Shown: positions 24,819 through 39,800, counted from the stretch's first letter. The stretch: DNA of 64,000 nt from Leptodactylus fallax (GCA_947044405.1 CAMRHE010000077.1:5857501-5921500), one strand, 5' to 3'. Made by a program: numbers and translations. The notes: generated by a model from the letters alone, not told the origin.

Positions 24819-27800
24819 CTGTATAGGAAAAGAGAGAAACAAAAATTATTATAAGTACAATATGGGGAGGACACAAATCTGTATCGGAAAAGTGATATTT
24901 TCTAGTCTGTGTTTGCTCCTCTTTATGTTTACAAAAATAATCAGAACTGAAGGAAACAGGAAAAAAAAAAATGGAAACTTCAAAAATAATTTGCAGCTCG
25001 CTCTGGAGACCCGGAGGAGCGGCTATATCTAAAACAGGACATAAGTGCTGTTCCTATCCCGCCACAGTTACCTGTCTGGCAGATCTAATACCCTGTACTG
25101 GCATCTCTTCCAGCAGTGCCTGGTGCAAGCAGATGTATCAAGGACTACCCATCACTCTATTACACGTAATACAGAACAAGAGGGAGCAGCTCCTGAAATA
25201 ATACTTAGAAACCTACTCTGCACCATGGGAAGAGCTGCCCGGCTACTCACTAAGCAGGGCTGCCTCTGGGGAACAAAGCTATAGGCAACCTGGCTCCTGT
25301 ACCACATAAGACTGCACTAAATATCACATCATAAAGGGAAGCACCATACTACAAGCTTTACTTTGTAGCCCAGCAAATTCAATTTATGTCTCTGGCAAGA
25401 GGAGAATATATTCATAGCCAAATGAGAGTTTTTCCCAAATGATGGCGGCAGTAAGTATATTCTGTCTGTTTATATGTTATAACTGATACAGAAGGCATAC
25501 ATTATGATGCTACTTACTTGGCAATAGGGTATTCCCACATGTAGCCCCATCCTCCATGAAGCTGAACACCTTGAGTAGCCACTGTATTCTGGAGGTCAGA
25601 CGCCCTGTAAAATAACAAAGTACCCTATTATACAATATTTTTTAAACATATTTTGCTTAGTGAAAATGAGTTCTAGTAACCCAATGCACAGTTGATATTC
25701 AGGATTCTAACATATCGTACCACTGCTGTAAGAGAATGTCATGCTATATGTACTTTATTTACTCCATATTTGCATCTCCATCTCCGACTACCTCATTCAG
25801 CCATCTTTTTTGTTTTCCTCCTTTCCCTCCTATTACGCAATTGATTATAAATAGGCCATTCAATGTAAATCTGTATACCAGCATTGTAAAGCCTAGGGGA
25901 AGTGACCCTATGACTACTGTATCTATCTGCACAGGAACGGCACAATATGGTTTACTGCTTAAGATTTAGCAAGAAACTAAACAAACCATCCAGTTGAGAA
26001 GAAAAGGCTGTGGAGGGGCCTTTTGTTATCACAAGCAAAACATTCAGATTCTTATGTCAGTAAAGTATATATGTGGTGACTACCGCAAGTGTAGTCAAAA
26101 GAGTGTGCCATAAAATTCAAGAGCGTCTCTCATGAAACAGTATGCAGACCAATTTGTCAGCTGACATACCCCTAGTGATAAATAGCAATGTACTTTATGC
26201 ACTTGTAAAAAGGGCAATTTAATGCCTACTTTCCTTTAACCAGACAATGCTGCGAAAAGATCAAGTGAAAACAAATGCCAGACTTGTGAAAGAGCTGAAA
26301 GGACAACTCCATGGAGACCGGGCCTGTAGTCAACAAGTTTAACCCGTCAGCATTAGAAGAGCTGGGTAGACCTCACAGAGGAACGCAGGGAAAACAGATT
26401 CAATAAGTAAAGTAAATTAACAAGTACATTTCAAGTGTAATCTAAGGAATCCTGGGACCAGTATTACATTAGTACTGTACAATGCAAAATGAAGATATAA
26501 TAGAACAGGAGTGTGTGTATTACTGCAAGCCTGTGAAAGCATCCTTCACATGCATACCAATATTTTGCCATGGAAGCTGTTGAAGAATCCAAACGTCTTT
26601 GTGAGTGAAGCTGGAGGCAGTTGTCCAAGAAGGAACGACCCACACAGATTTGTGTCTTCATTTCTGCCAATTTGTGTTGCACAGTCTTAGAGAAAAGAAA
26701 AAAAAATATACGGTATAATGAAAGACACCGCCAACTACGGTGCACATGGACATCACGATTAGTAGCTTTCAGAGTAATATTCAGCTATTGTGTTCTGCAT
26801 CACCTGAACGCTAGAATACCTTTACTGATATCTAGAAGAATAACATACAGTCCCTGACAGAAGTTCTGTCGCTTATCCATGTTGTGGAATCAAAAGCTTA
26901 CAACCTGACTTTAAATTCATCCATTGGTTTTAGAAATGACTCATATGAAAGCTGAAACCCTCCCAAATGATTTTTTGGTTAAGAAAATAAATTGGCTTCA
27001 CTGCTGAAATATTCATCATTTAATGAACACAGAAAGGTCAGATTTTGGCAAGACAAAAGTTTTGTCGCCTTGTCATATAATGCACCCAATCCTAGTTTAA
27101 AGCCTCACCTGTGCTCACTAATTGATCGGTTAATTACACTGTGTTCCAAATTATTATGCAAATAATATTTTTTCATATTTTCCAAAATTACCTATATGAA
27201 TTGCAGCCATTGTAATTTTCCAGTCATCAACTATTCGAGTATAATTGAAAGGTTTTTGAACAAACTGCCTATGATAAGTATATTTAAAAAAAAAAATAAA
27301 CACTCAAAATGCATGATTTAAATTGTTATGCACAGCAGAATTTGCAACCTTTTCATTTTTATTAAGAACAAAAAAATGGTCATTGTGAAATTATAAGCAT
27401 TAGCAGGTTATTACAAACTGAAATCAAACAGTTTTCAAGCCAAAACTTTATTCAAGGTGATGTTACATTTGCACATAGGACCCCTTGTTTGAAAGAAGCT
27501 TCTGAACTCTCTCGTCCATTGAATTTGTCAGTTTTTGGATGGTTTCTGCTTCAATTGTTTTGCATGAGGACAGAATACCCTCCCAGAGCTGTTGCTTAGA
27601 TGTGAACTGCCTCCCACCATCATAGACACTCCTTTTGATGATGCTCCAGAGGTTCTCAATGGGGTTGATGTCAGGGGGAGCATGGGGGCCACACCATAAG
27701 TTTGTCCCCTTTTATGCCCATAGCAGCCAGAGATGCAGATGTGTTATTTGCAGCATGAGACGGTGCATTATCATGCATGAAAATGATCTTTCTGTGGAAT

Positions 27801-30800
27801 GCATGGTTCTTCTTCTTGAACCATGGCAGGAAGTGCTGTTTGAGAAACTCCACATACAGTCATGGCCAAAAGTTTTGAGAATGATACAAATATTAATTTT
27901 TACAAAGTCTACTGCTTCAGTTTTTCTAATGGCAATTTGCATATACTCCACAATGTTATAAAGAGTGATCAGCTTAACAGCAATTACTTGCAAAGTCAAT
28001 ATTTGCCTAGAAAATGAACTTTATCCCCCAAAACACATTTCAACATCATTGCAGCCCTGCCTTAAAAGGACCACCTAACATCGTTTCAGTGATTGCTCCA
28101 TTAACACAGGTGTGGGTGTTGATGAGGACAGGGCTGGAGATCAATCTGTCATGATTAAGTAAGAATGACACCACTGGACACTTTAAAAGGAGGCTGGTGC
28201 TTGCCATCATTGTTTCTCTTCTGTTAACCATGGTTATCTCTAAAGAAACACGTGCAGTCATCATTGCACTGCACAAAAATGGCCTAACTGGGAAGAGTAT
28301 TGCAGCTAGAAAGATTGCACCTCAGTCAACAATCTATCGCATCATCAAGAACTTCAAGGAGAGAGGTTCCATTGGTGCCAAAAAGGCTCCAGGGCGCCCA
28401 AGAAAGACCAGCAAGCGGCAGGACCGTCTCTTAAAAGTGTTTCAGCTGCGGGATCGGGCTACCAGCAGTGCAGAGCTTGCTGAGGAATGGCAGCAGGCAG
28501 GTGTGAGTGCATCTGCACGCACTGTGAGGCGGAGACTCTTGGAGCAAGGCCTGGTCTCAAGGAGGGCAGCAAAGAAGCCACTTCTCTCTAGAAAAAACAT
28601 CAGGGCAGACTGATATTCTGCAAAAGGTACAGGGAGTGGACTGCTGAGGACTGGGGTAAAGTCATTTTCTCTGATGAATCCCCTTTTCGATTGTTTGGAA
28701 CATCTGGAAAACAGCTTATTCGGAGAAGAAGAGGTGAGCGCTACCACCAGTCTTGTCTCATGCCAACTGTAAAGCATCCTGAAACCATTCATGTGTGGGG
28801 TTGCTTCTCAGCCAAGGGAATCGGCTCTCTCACAGTCTTGCCTAAAAACACAGCCATGAATAAAGAATGGTACCAGAATGTCCTCCAAGAGCAACTTCTC
28901 CCAACCATCCAAGAGCTCAACAATGCCTTTTCCAGCATGATGGAGCACCTTGCCATAAAGCAAAGGTGATAACTAAATGGCTCAGGGAACAAAACATAGA
29001 GATTTTGGGTCCATGGCCTGGAAACTCCCCAGATCTTAATCCCATTGAGAACTTGTGGTCAATCATCAAGAGACGGGTGGACAAACAAAAACCAACAAAT
29101 TCAGACAAAATTAAAGCATTGATTCTGCAAGAATGGACTGCTATCAGTCAGGATTTGGTCCAGAAGTTGATTGAGAGCATGCCAGGGAGAATTGCAGAGG
29201 TCCTGAAGAAGAAGGGTCAACACTGCAAATATTGACTTGCTGCATTAACTCATTCTAACTGTCAATATAAGCTTCTGTTACTCATAATATGAATGCAATT
29301 ATATTTCTGTATGTGATAAAAACATCTGACAAACACACATAAAAACCAGAGGGCAGCAGATCATGTGAAAATATAATATTTGTGTCATTCTCAAAACTTT
29401 TGGCCATGACTGTACATTATGGAGTTCATCTTTACCCCTTCAGGGATCCTAAAGGGGCCGACAATCTCTCTCCCCATGATTCCAGCCCAAAACATTACTC
29501 CACCTCCTCCTTGTTGGCGCCGTAGCCGTGTTTGCTTGGGGTGTCCATCAACAAGCCATCCTCCACTCCATCCATCTGGACCATCAAGCGTTGCACGGCA
29601 CTCATCGGTGAACAAAACAGTTTTGAAGTCAGTCTTCATGTATTGTTTGGCCCACTGGAGCCGTTTCTGCTTGTGTGCAGTGGATAGAGGAGGTCGACAG
29701 GATGGCTTACGCACAGCTGCAAACCTCTGAAGGACCCTGCATCTTGTTGTTTGGGGGACGTTGGAGGCACCAGCAGCTTCAAAAACTTGTCTGCTGCTAT
29801 GACAAGGCATTTTTGAAGCTGCTCTTTTAACCTGACGTAATTGCCTGTTGGAAAGAGTCCTCAATTTTCCCTTATCAGCACGCACACGTGTGTGCTGTGA
29901 ATCAGCTACATACTTCTTGATTGTGCGATGATCACGATGAAGTGTCTTGGCAATGTTGATTGTAGTCATGCCTTGACCTAAACACTCCACAATTTGTTGC
30001 TTCTCAGCAGCCGACACATCCTTTTTCTTTCCCATTTTGGCTGAAAATGTAGGCTGCTTAATAATGTGGGACAGCCTTCTTAAGTAGTCTTGCCTTTAAT
30101 TGGACACACCTGCCAAACTAATTAGCACAGGTGTCTGCAATTGCTTTCAATGATATAAAGAGCCCTGACACACATCACCATCAATGAGTTTAACTGACAA
30201 ACAACAAAATTCTTACCTTATCACTCCTAAACACTTTTTGCATAATAATTTGGAACACAGTGTAGTTGGTGTGTATAAAAAGAACTCCAGCACCCCAGAC
30301 CTTCACTTGAACTGCAACTTCACCTCTGACGACATGCCAAAAATCAACCCTGCGACCAAAGCCTTGATTATCAAGAGGCTGAAGAGCAGATCCACTGCAG
30401 AGGTGACTGGCACCTTGTCTCTGCGTCAAGTACAAAGAATTAAAAAAAGATTTGAACAGACTGAAGATGTTTTTGACAAGCCCAGGTCCGGCAGACCCTG
30501 CAAGAGAACTGCTCAGGTGGAACGTTTGTTGGTTAGAAAATCAAAATCCAGCCCCTCTTCCACTACAGCAGAGCTCCAACAAGCCTGGTCGCCTCAAGTC
30601 CCTGGGTCAACTAGAACAGTTTGTAGGATTCTGTCTCGAAATGGTCTCCATGGTCGAATGAGGGCCCAGAAGCCAGCACTAAATAAAAGGCAATTAAAAA
30701 ACGTGTGGCAATTACCAAGGCCCACAGCCTGCTAAACGGATGGACGCTGGAAAAGTGGCAGAAGATGGATTTCTCAGATGAATCTTCAGTTGAATTACAC

Positions 30801-33800
30801 CACAGCCGCCGCAAATACTGCAGGAGACCTACTGGAGCCCGTATGGATCCAAGATACACCCAGAAAACAGTGAAGTTTGGTGGTGGAAAGATCATGGTCT
30901 GGGGTTACATTCAGTATGGGGGTGTGTGAAACATTTGCAAGGTGGAAGGCAATATCAATAGCCTAAAATATCAAGAAGTATTAGCTTCCTCTTACATTCC
31001 CAATCATAAAAGGGGTCAAATTTTGCAGCAGGATGGTGCTCCATCTCATACATCCAGCTCTACATTAAAGTTCCTCAAGGCAAAGAAGATCAAGGTGCTC
31101 CAGGACTGGCCAGCCCAGTCACCAGACATGAACATCATTGAGCATGTTTGGGGTAGGATGAAAGAGGAAGCTTGGCAGACAAAACCAAAGAATCTTGATG
31201 AACTCTGGGAGGCATGTAAGACTGCATTCTCTCCTATTCCTGATGACTTCATCAATAAATTGTATGACTCATTGTTGAAACACATGGATGCAGTCCTTCA
31301 AGCTCATGGAAGTCACACAAAATATTAAATATGGCTCTAATAGCACCACAACTTCATTCACCAATGTTATGAAACATAGCTTTGTTTTTGAACAGAATTA
31401 TTGGTTTGATTTTCACATTACTTTATGTGTGCGACAAAACTTTTGTCTTGCCAAAATCTGACCTTTCTGTGTTCATTAAATGATGAATATTTCAGCAGTG
31501 AAGCCAATTTATTTTCTTAACCAAAAAAATCATTTGGGAGGGTTTCAGCTTTCATATGAGTCATTTCTAAAACCAATGGATGAATTTAAAGTCAGGTTAT
31601 AAGCTTTTGATTCCACAACATGGATAAGCGACAGAACTTCTGTCAGGGACTGTATCTACATCATGTACATCTAGAACTGCAAGATCCCTACACCTAGCAG
31701 AATCACATAGAAGAGAGAAAAACAGAACAGACCGGCTTCATTGTGCTGCCTAAGAGCAAGCACCTCTCATTACATATATGCCGTCTTGCAGGCTCAAATG
31801 CAAATAACTTTTTTTTTTTTTTTCAAAATGATATCACACTGCAGCAGTTTAACCAATTGCAGACGTTCGGGTTAGTTCTGCTACATCTGTATATACACTT
31901 GCACACATCTTGCTCAAATATCTGACAAATCTTAGGCTTAAAAGAATACGAAGAAATGACGACAAAAGAGTCTCTGTATGACTTTGTACAATACAACATG
32001 TAAAAGGTGTGCAGGACACAGAAAACTGGTGCAAATACCTGGATAATGTACCTAAATGGGATTTATTAAAAAAAAAAAAAAAAAGTAAAGAAAGTCAATC
32101 CATTCACTAAAATAAAAATCAGGCTGCAGTACCAATAATAAATAATAATAATAATAATAATAGTAATAATCCTTTAATGGTTCCACCGTGGGGAAATTCA
32201 GTGTGTTACAGCAGCAAGGACATACTAGGGGAAAAACCCACAAGAACCAGAGGAAGGTCCTCCAAACTTTATACAGTATTCTACTGGTGGTCTACCTAGT
32301 GATTATATACTATCTGGAAGTGTACATTGAAGCTTCTGGGCCCCCACTGCAAATTCTGTAATATGGTCCATAGCCCACATTATGCCATTTGTAACACAAA
32401 CAATTTCTTGTGTTATGATCTCACCATGTACACCTAGGCATTGCTGTTCATCCTATGCGTTTTTTTTCTTTCACACATGTTCCCTGTCCCTTCATACAAC
32501 TCTTAGGGCCTGCAGAAGACAGCTGACTACAGTGCCCTGATAGCTTTAGCAATCCGAAAGACTTGAATGGAGCAGCAGTGGACATGTATTTCTACTGCTA
32601 TGGGGACTTGGGACACCTGTTTTTGGCATCACTGGGGTTTTAGCAGAAGCGATCAGACACGTGTGCCCTATTCTGTGATCAGGGTAGAAAATCTTGTTTG
32701 TAGGTCAACCCCTTTTTAATTTGCCACTTCTGCAAAATGTCCCCTGCTCCGAATGCCTCTATAGTATATTATGTCCCAGTACTGTCTGCTGTGCTGTCAC
32801 AGTACATCTGTCTCTAAACAAGGGTCCCATGACAATAAATGGATAACGGGATGTCCTGCTGCTAGGGCCTAGTAACTAAGGAAGGAACCTAGCAGCAAAT
32901 GTAAGATTTTTTTTTTATAAGGGAAAATTAAATATTTCACAGATGAAACTCTTTATAGCCTTCTGTGATGACCATATGAGGGAGCCAAATGAAGGACTCC
33001 TATTAACTAGAATTAGGCTAGGCTAAGGCACCATGTTGCGGAAACACAGCAGAAAAAAAAACCAAACACACTGCATTTTGCTACTAAATTGAATGAGATT
33101 TCATTTCAGCTCATCCACACTTAGAAAAAAAAAAACAGAAAGCCACTTGTTAATTTTAGCTACCGAATTGTAAGCATTTTTCTCTAAATATTTAATAGAG
33201 GGAAGGAAAAAAAAACCCACACAAAAATGCTGCAGAAAACAGTGCTATGCTTTTTTGCAGGTTTTTTTTTTTTTAAAGCTATGTGGGGCTTTAGCCTATA
33301 TTGGTGTTTGAACACAAATTTTCCTAACCCAGATATCCCCTTTAAGCACCACTTGTATTTTTTTCAGAAATACCCTTTAACTGTTCATACGTGACTATAA
33401 AATGCATAAAATAGGCCTTAAATGATGGGACAGGAAGAAATGCTGAATCAGTTGTGTTATCCACCATTGTACATTGCCATCTATAGACAGGTTTTGGCGT
33501 CTTCATATTACCTGTAAGTGTGCAATGGTTTTTCCAAAGGCTTTCCTCTGCTTGACATAATTCCTGGTTTCCTCAAACATGAATTCACAGCTTGCAAGTG
33601 CCATGTCTGCTATCAGCAGCCTCTCCTAGAATGTGACAAGGGAAAAGTTATTATTATATCTTCTCATCCAGCCTACTGGACCCACAAAAACCAAGAGAAT
33701 AAATATGCACAGCTGCTGCTTTACCCGAAATGGACAACCAGGTACCCTTGTTATTTTGGGGGCCCCAGAGATTGGACTCCAACTTATGAACATATTGAGC

Positions 33801-36800
33801 GAGGTTTGCTGGGGAAAGGCAGAGCTGGGATGGGCTTGGTTTCCAGCTCTTAAATGGGCCATCAATATTAGATCTTTGAGGGTCTGACACCCAGGACCCA
33901 CATAGATCAGCTGCTCTGGGACCGACGAGGTTTACATGCTGGTAGTGGTGCCGTTCACTCACTGTACCCTCAGACCTTCACAGATCTACTATCGATGGCT
34001 TACTTTAAGGATTGGTCATGAATAGTAGGAAGTGGATAACCCCTTTAAGTAATAAAGCATTGTGTAAATGTAGCCTTACAGGTGAAACATTTATTTGTAT
34101 GTTTCACCTACAAAATAATGTGGCAATAACACATGGAGTTTTCATGCAGTTTTAATAGCACCCAGTTTTGATGATGGTTTAAAGGGGTTGTCCGGGGGGC
34201 TTTAATTGATTAAACTGGTCTGAGGATCACTGATGACTGCCCCAGGGGTGCAGCAAATCCAAGGCAAAATCTGCAGCCGACACGTTCATGCGGGCTTGTA
34301 CCCCCCAGGTCTGCCGCTACTGTGAGATGCGTTTGCCTTTATCAGGGCTTCTTGTTACATCACAGCCCCTGTTACATGAACTCACCTGGGGAAGTTCTGC
34401 CATCAAGTAGTAGAAGCCTTTATTTTCCTCTCCCAATAAGGCATCAGCAGGAAGCCTGACATCTTCAAAGAACAATTCAGCGGTGTCCTAGAATTAAAGC
34501 ACAGACCTTTATGTGTATGACAACAAAGAGAATAGCATTATACAATCTTACATTACAAATAGGTTCATAGTCAGAGAAAACGTCAGCTTTTAGGTTACAA
34601 AATACTTTACAAACTGCAAATTGCAGACGAGCATGTTAAGACGTCTAGAAGAAAAAAAGGGCATTTGGTTTATGTAAACCTCATAGCTACTCAGATTTTC
34701 TATTATAGCTCATAAATGCATAATGAACAGATACAACAGATGAACAACAAATTCAGCTCAGAACATTCTTTGTGTATGCAGCTTCTAGCAGAGGACTGGA
34801 TGGTGGTGTCAAATCCATATCCAAATAAGTGACATCTAGCTATAACATTATAGGGGTTTTCCAGGACTAGGATATTGATCATGTGCCATCAATAGATCCT
34901 CAACATCAGATCAGCTGATTCAGGAGGCTGCAGTGTTTGGACAAGTGCTGTGGCCTCTTCACTGCATGCTAAGCACAGCGCTGTATTGTATTGTATAATG
35001 TATATAATGTATAATAATTAGTATTGGATCTCAGCCACAGTTATTTCACAGGGACTGATATGCAGCATGGCCATGTGACCAATGCACGTGATGTCACTGA
35101 TCTGAGAAGAGAAAGTGGCAATCACCTAAGTGCTTGGGGGTGTCAAGTGTCAGACTGATGGTCTATGCTAAGGATAGGTCCTTAATATCATAGTCTCAGA
35201 TAACTCCTTTACGTTAACAATACAAATCGCTGTTTCGGAGCATACAAACATGATGATGATAGCGAAATGGATATCTAGAAGTTGTGATGGCCAGGGATTG
35301 CTCATGCCTGCAGTGATTATTATGGATGCCCATGGAGATGGTGGGTCTTGACCACAATGATCAGAATATAGTAGTAATGTACTTATCTATGGATGGGGAC
35401 CACACATGTAATGTGAAACAAGACAGTTCTAGAAGAGTGTAATGTGTATATTTATAGGCCTGTATTATGCCAGCAATTCCTGGCCTGGTTGCTTGTGTCT
35501 ACTAGCCTCAGTTAACAGCGTCATAGGGATCTATGATACAGTTACATTGAGTCACCAGCAATCAGTAAAGGACTAACAAAAATGTGTGCGTATTCTGCTA
35601 TCTGAAACCAACCTTACACCATACCCACTTACTTGAACCATTGTTTTCTGAATTATAAAACACCTCCATGTACGCTATTTTGAAGAGAACCTTTAACCAC
35701 CTCCAACAAGTCCAGCTCTTTACATCAATTAATAGCTGCTGCTCCACTGATTCTGACAGAATTGTAATTTTCCCTCTAGCCCCCACTATTCCTGAACAAT
35801 CTGTGCTGTAAGTTTTGGCGTCTCATATACTATTTAGTCTCCGTACTGTCAGGAGGGCGGTGTCAGGCAGGAGCAGACAAGGGTGTGATTCTGAGTTCTG
35901 ACACTGGCTGCCTCTGATTGGAGCTCTGGATCACGCCCCCTGCCTGACACCGCCCTCCTGACATTACACAGCTTAAATAACGCATCAGACAAAAAACTAA
36001 CTATGCTTGTTGCTCGGGAAAGGTGGGGGCTAGAGAGAAAATTCCAACTGTGCTGGAATCAGTGGAGCGGCGCCTATTAACAGATGCTAAGGACTTGAAT
36101 GTTGTCCTCTTTAAACATATCCTTTTCTTGCCTTAAGAAAATCCTAAAATGGATCAAATACGATCCTTGGCTCTAAATATATGGCTAAGGCACAGAGCAG
36201 TAATACACCTGTGTGCATGACCAAATCCATCAAGTAAAATGCATAGAAAACAATCAGCAGATTCGTGTCGTGCTGTTTACCTGTGCCTTCAGTCCAATTT
36301 TCTCCAGTTTCCTGCCTTTGACAAAACCTTTTGTTCCATTGTCCACGAGGAAGAGGCTGATACCATGAGCTGGGGTGCGGGCTTCACGGTTAGTCACTGC
36401 CACCACAATAACCACATCACTCATCCATCCATTTGTAATAAATACCTTCAAAGATAATTTTATACAATATTATATCATTGTAAAATATATATCACAGGGC
36501 AGAGAGGTTTTTCAGCCTCAGTACGGTGTGCAGGCAGAAGACATTTACTGTAGCATATGTTGTGTGGGAGGTCAAACTGAAATCTGATTTGGCTAAAGAC
36601 TGAAATTCTTTCACAGTGATTTGTGCCATTTACAGTAAACCCAAATATCTCCATTTCTTGAAGGAGTTCACATTAGAACTCTTCTCACACCCATATTCTG
36701 TACTTAGAAACAAACAAAGAGATTTGGAGGTTTTACACAGTACTGAAACTATTCTGAGTACAGCTGATTTAGGCATTGGGTCAAGCCTCAGTCATGTCAG

Positions 36801-39800
36801 AAGTGGTTTTCTATGAGAATAACGTTTAGAGCTAAAGGGCTAAAAAATCATGACAGCTAATGCACAGCAAATACAGGAGGAAGCAGACAGCTCCATTCTC
36901 TGTATAGTGGTTAGAGTAAGTTACTGCAGATCAGCCCCATTCATTCAAATGAGCCGTTAGTTGCAGCAACCAGGTTTGGCCACTACACAGAACAGAGCTG
37001 CCTGCTTTCTGCTCCATTCTCCGTATCAACTGTTCGGTGTAGCTGATTTGCAGCAATATCTAGTGTTGTACCCCAAACATCTGATAAGGATAACCTATTC
37101 TTAGGACAGGTCAACATCACTTGAAGCCTGGAAAACCATTGTAAACAGGCAGAGGGTAAAATTGTGGATGGCAGGTATCTGCCACTGAAGTGGCTAGTGT
37201 CAGTGAGGGAGGTGGGTGGAGTGTGGGTCTGGGATTTGGGAGTTGCTGCAGGTCCACTCCTATACTCCAGTCCGAGTGTTGCTAGGGTGAACTTGGTGCC
37301 CCAGGTGTGTTCAGCCATTAATGAATTAAATCTGCCAGAGAACAGAGTGGTGTGGCTGTCTCTTGAAACAGAGCCTGTTCAGCTGCTTGGATACACAGCA
37401 CTGTGTGGAGGACAAATTCTAACCGAACCAACTGCACTGGTGAGGAGCTCTCTTGTGCCCCTGAAATTAAGGATGGTTTATATTACCTTTTTGTTTCATT
37501 GCTGCTGAAGTAAGCTGTTTTAAGTTGTCTTGTATGAACTGTATCCAATAAACTGGACATGTGAATTGGTACCCACGCCTATGTGTGCCTGACTTATGTG
37601 GTGGTGACAAGTCTAATCACAAGATCCCGTGTTTACACCATTTTAAGGCTCCATGCATGCAAACGTGTGCTAGCTGCATTTTTCACAGCTAAGTTAGAAC
37701 ACTGACCCAATATTTTCTATGGCCCCATACACGTGCCTGTATGGGGCTATGAATCCGGGGCAAAATTCAGAACAAGTCCTATACCTGTTTTTGCAGCCTG
37801 GGCTCACTGAATGAAATCAATGGATCTGGGAAGCACGGATATCATCCACGTGCTGTCTTTCTATGGACTCATTGCTGCACATGTTTGTATGCATTTAGTC
37901 TAACTTTGCCTGAATATCCCTTTAAAGTTCATTTGCATACTTTGGTCTTTTGCATTTTTACCTATCTTTAATTAAATGTATGATTACTTTTAATAAGACA
38001 CAGTATATATCTAGTACATATTGTGGTATTCCTTACATCAATGTCCACTAACATATACCAACTCAGCAGAGGCCAGATTGACACATTTTTGGGCTCTTTA
38101 AGGTGAAGTGAGGCCTATGGGTACACTCAATGTATATGTCAGCTCTCCAGCGCATATGGCAAATAGTCACCACAGTATAACAGCAGCCTAAATGGTGCTA
38201 GAGAATATCATAACCTGCAGCATAGTGAACAGTGAGATGTGACAGTCAAAGGTAACGTCCGTGTAAATCATTGCTTCATATCCTGCTGTAAAGACCCAGA
38301 CTGTAATGATGAGACATTGTCTACTGAAGGGAAAATGACATGTTTAGTGGATGAATATAAACCCACCTTACTACCATTTAAGATCCAGTCACTTCCATCT
38401 TTCTTTGCATTTGTACGCACTCCCTGCAGATCACTAAAGGGAAAGAATACAATGAGATCAGCATGTTACTCCACGAGGCACACGATGTACAACTCCAGAT
38501 CTGTACAACATACCTCCCAGCTCCTGGCTCAGTCATTGCAATGGCCCCAATGCACTTGCCAGCTGCCATCTGAGGGATATATTTCTGTATCTGGCTTTTA
38601 CTACCATATCTTGAGATATAAGGCATCACTATGTCAGAGTGGAGACTGAATCCTGGACCTGTGCAATTCACGTACATTCTGGAGATCAGATATAAAAGTT
38701 ACAAAATGTGGTGTATAAACAACTAATAGCTGAAGCCTCAGTAACTAAAGAACTTACTGTTCCTCCCACACAACGGCAGAAGACAAGATATCCCCACCAA
38801 TGCCCCCATGTTCTTCTGGGATGGAAGCACCTAGAAGCCCCTGCTGACCAGCCTTCTCCCACACCTCCCGGCTCACCTGGCCAGCTTTCTCCCATCTGAA
38901 AGTTCAAAGAAGATAAAGTCATGGGTCAGTATATATCATGACCATGCATTACATTCGGTCTACTACATGAAAAAGGCTTTCGTTTAGTCAACACAAGGAT
39001 CATTCAAGTTAACAGGTCCATGTATGAGGCAGTGAGTACGGGGCAAATCTCAAGGCAGGTCCTATACTGGTCCATTTTTCAGCCAGAGAACAGTGAATGG
39101 GGCCATGGTGGTATGGGCAGCACACAGATGTCATCCACGTGCCGTTCAATCAGTCGTGTTTATGTAGCCTCAGAGAGACCTAAGTTTGTAGACATTAAAA
39201 GTTTCCCTATGTTATAAACTTTTTATGATCAGTGAGGGTCCGACCTGATCCTGAGAATGACGTGGACGAAGAACTGATCCTGTACTGCATTCCCTTCTAC
39301 AGCGACCTTTAGCCAGCTGAGCAGGGAACCATAGCCAACCCTATTCACTTGAATAGGGCTATTAGGAATTTCCCTATACAGGTGGTGCCTGGGGTGGTTT
39401 TCAAGATGGAAAAAACCTTTAAGACTGGTGCCACATGGAATAGATATGCTGCTGAATATCTGTATGGAAAATTCAACAATGTGTTCCCCCTAAAAGCACA
39501 TGTGGAAAAACCATCTGAAATTGGGTGATTTATTTTTTATTTTTTTTCCCCCCTCTGTAGTCCCCTTTCAGCTGTCATCCTTTGCATAGCTGACATCCAG
39601 GGCAAGTCACTCTATGCTGTGGGTTTTAGTTGCAGCATGAGATCTGTACAGGCTGTGAGTGCCTAGTAAGCTCCCAGTCTAAGGGTACGTTCACATGTTA
39701 AAATGTAACATGTATTTTCACAACAGAAACCTAATGCTGTACCTGATTTCTGCTACAGATTTTCATCAAAGTCAGACAAAATAAACCCTGTAGCAGATAT

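Larger units (their letters stand above)
27463..30035 (-). pseudogene. Tc1 transposase pseudogene (element C), split by element D
   Basis: N-terminal part 30035 to about 29413: [23 protein letters not shown], then [13 protein letters not shown] (first Asp) and [10 protein letters not shown]. It breaks inside a TAC codon at the TA target of element D and resumes at about 27856 ([11 protein letters not shown]), with [11 protein letters not shown] (second Asp). A one-base shift near 27680 precedes DINPIENLW (Glu), and the frame then runs to TAA at 27465-27463. Apart from D and that one shift the reading frame is preserved. Confidence 0.9.
27137..30262 (-). mobile_element. Tc1-type element C (middle of nest)
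   Basis: Termini CACTGTGTTCCAAATTATTA and inverse with about 26 bp of clear terminal match, flanked by TA at 27135-27136 and 30263-30264. Net length without element D is about 1568 bp. It is inserted in element B. Its transposase is on the minus strand and is split by element D. Confidence 0.95.
26848..31652 (+). mobile_element. Tc1-type element B (outer of nest), in ACADL intron 8
   Basis: Termini CAGTCCCTGACAGAAGTTCT and inverse, flanked by TA at 26846-26847 and 31653-31654. Terminal repeats are 221-222 bp (26848-27068, 31431-31652) with an inner copy of the ...GTTTTGTCGC motif (IR/DR). Without its passenger (element C plus one TA) it is about 1677 bp. The insertion of C lies between its left repeat and the transposase start, so the coding part is on the right (30334-31328). 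Confidence 0.95.
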
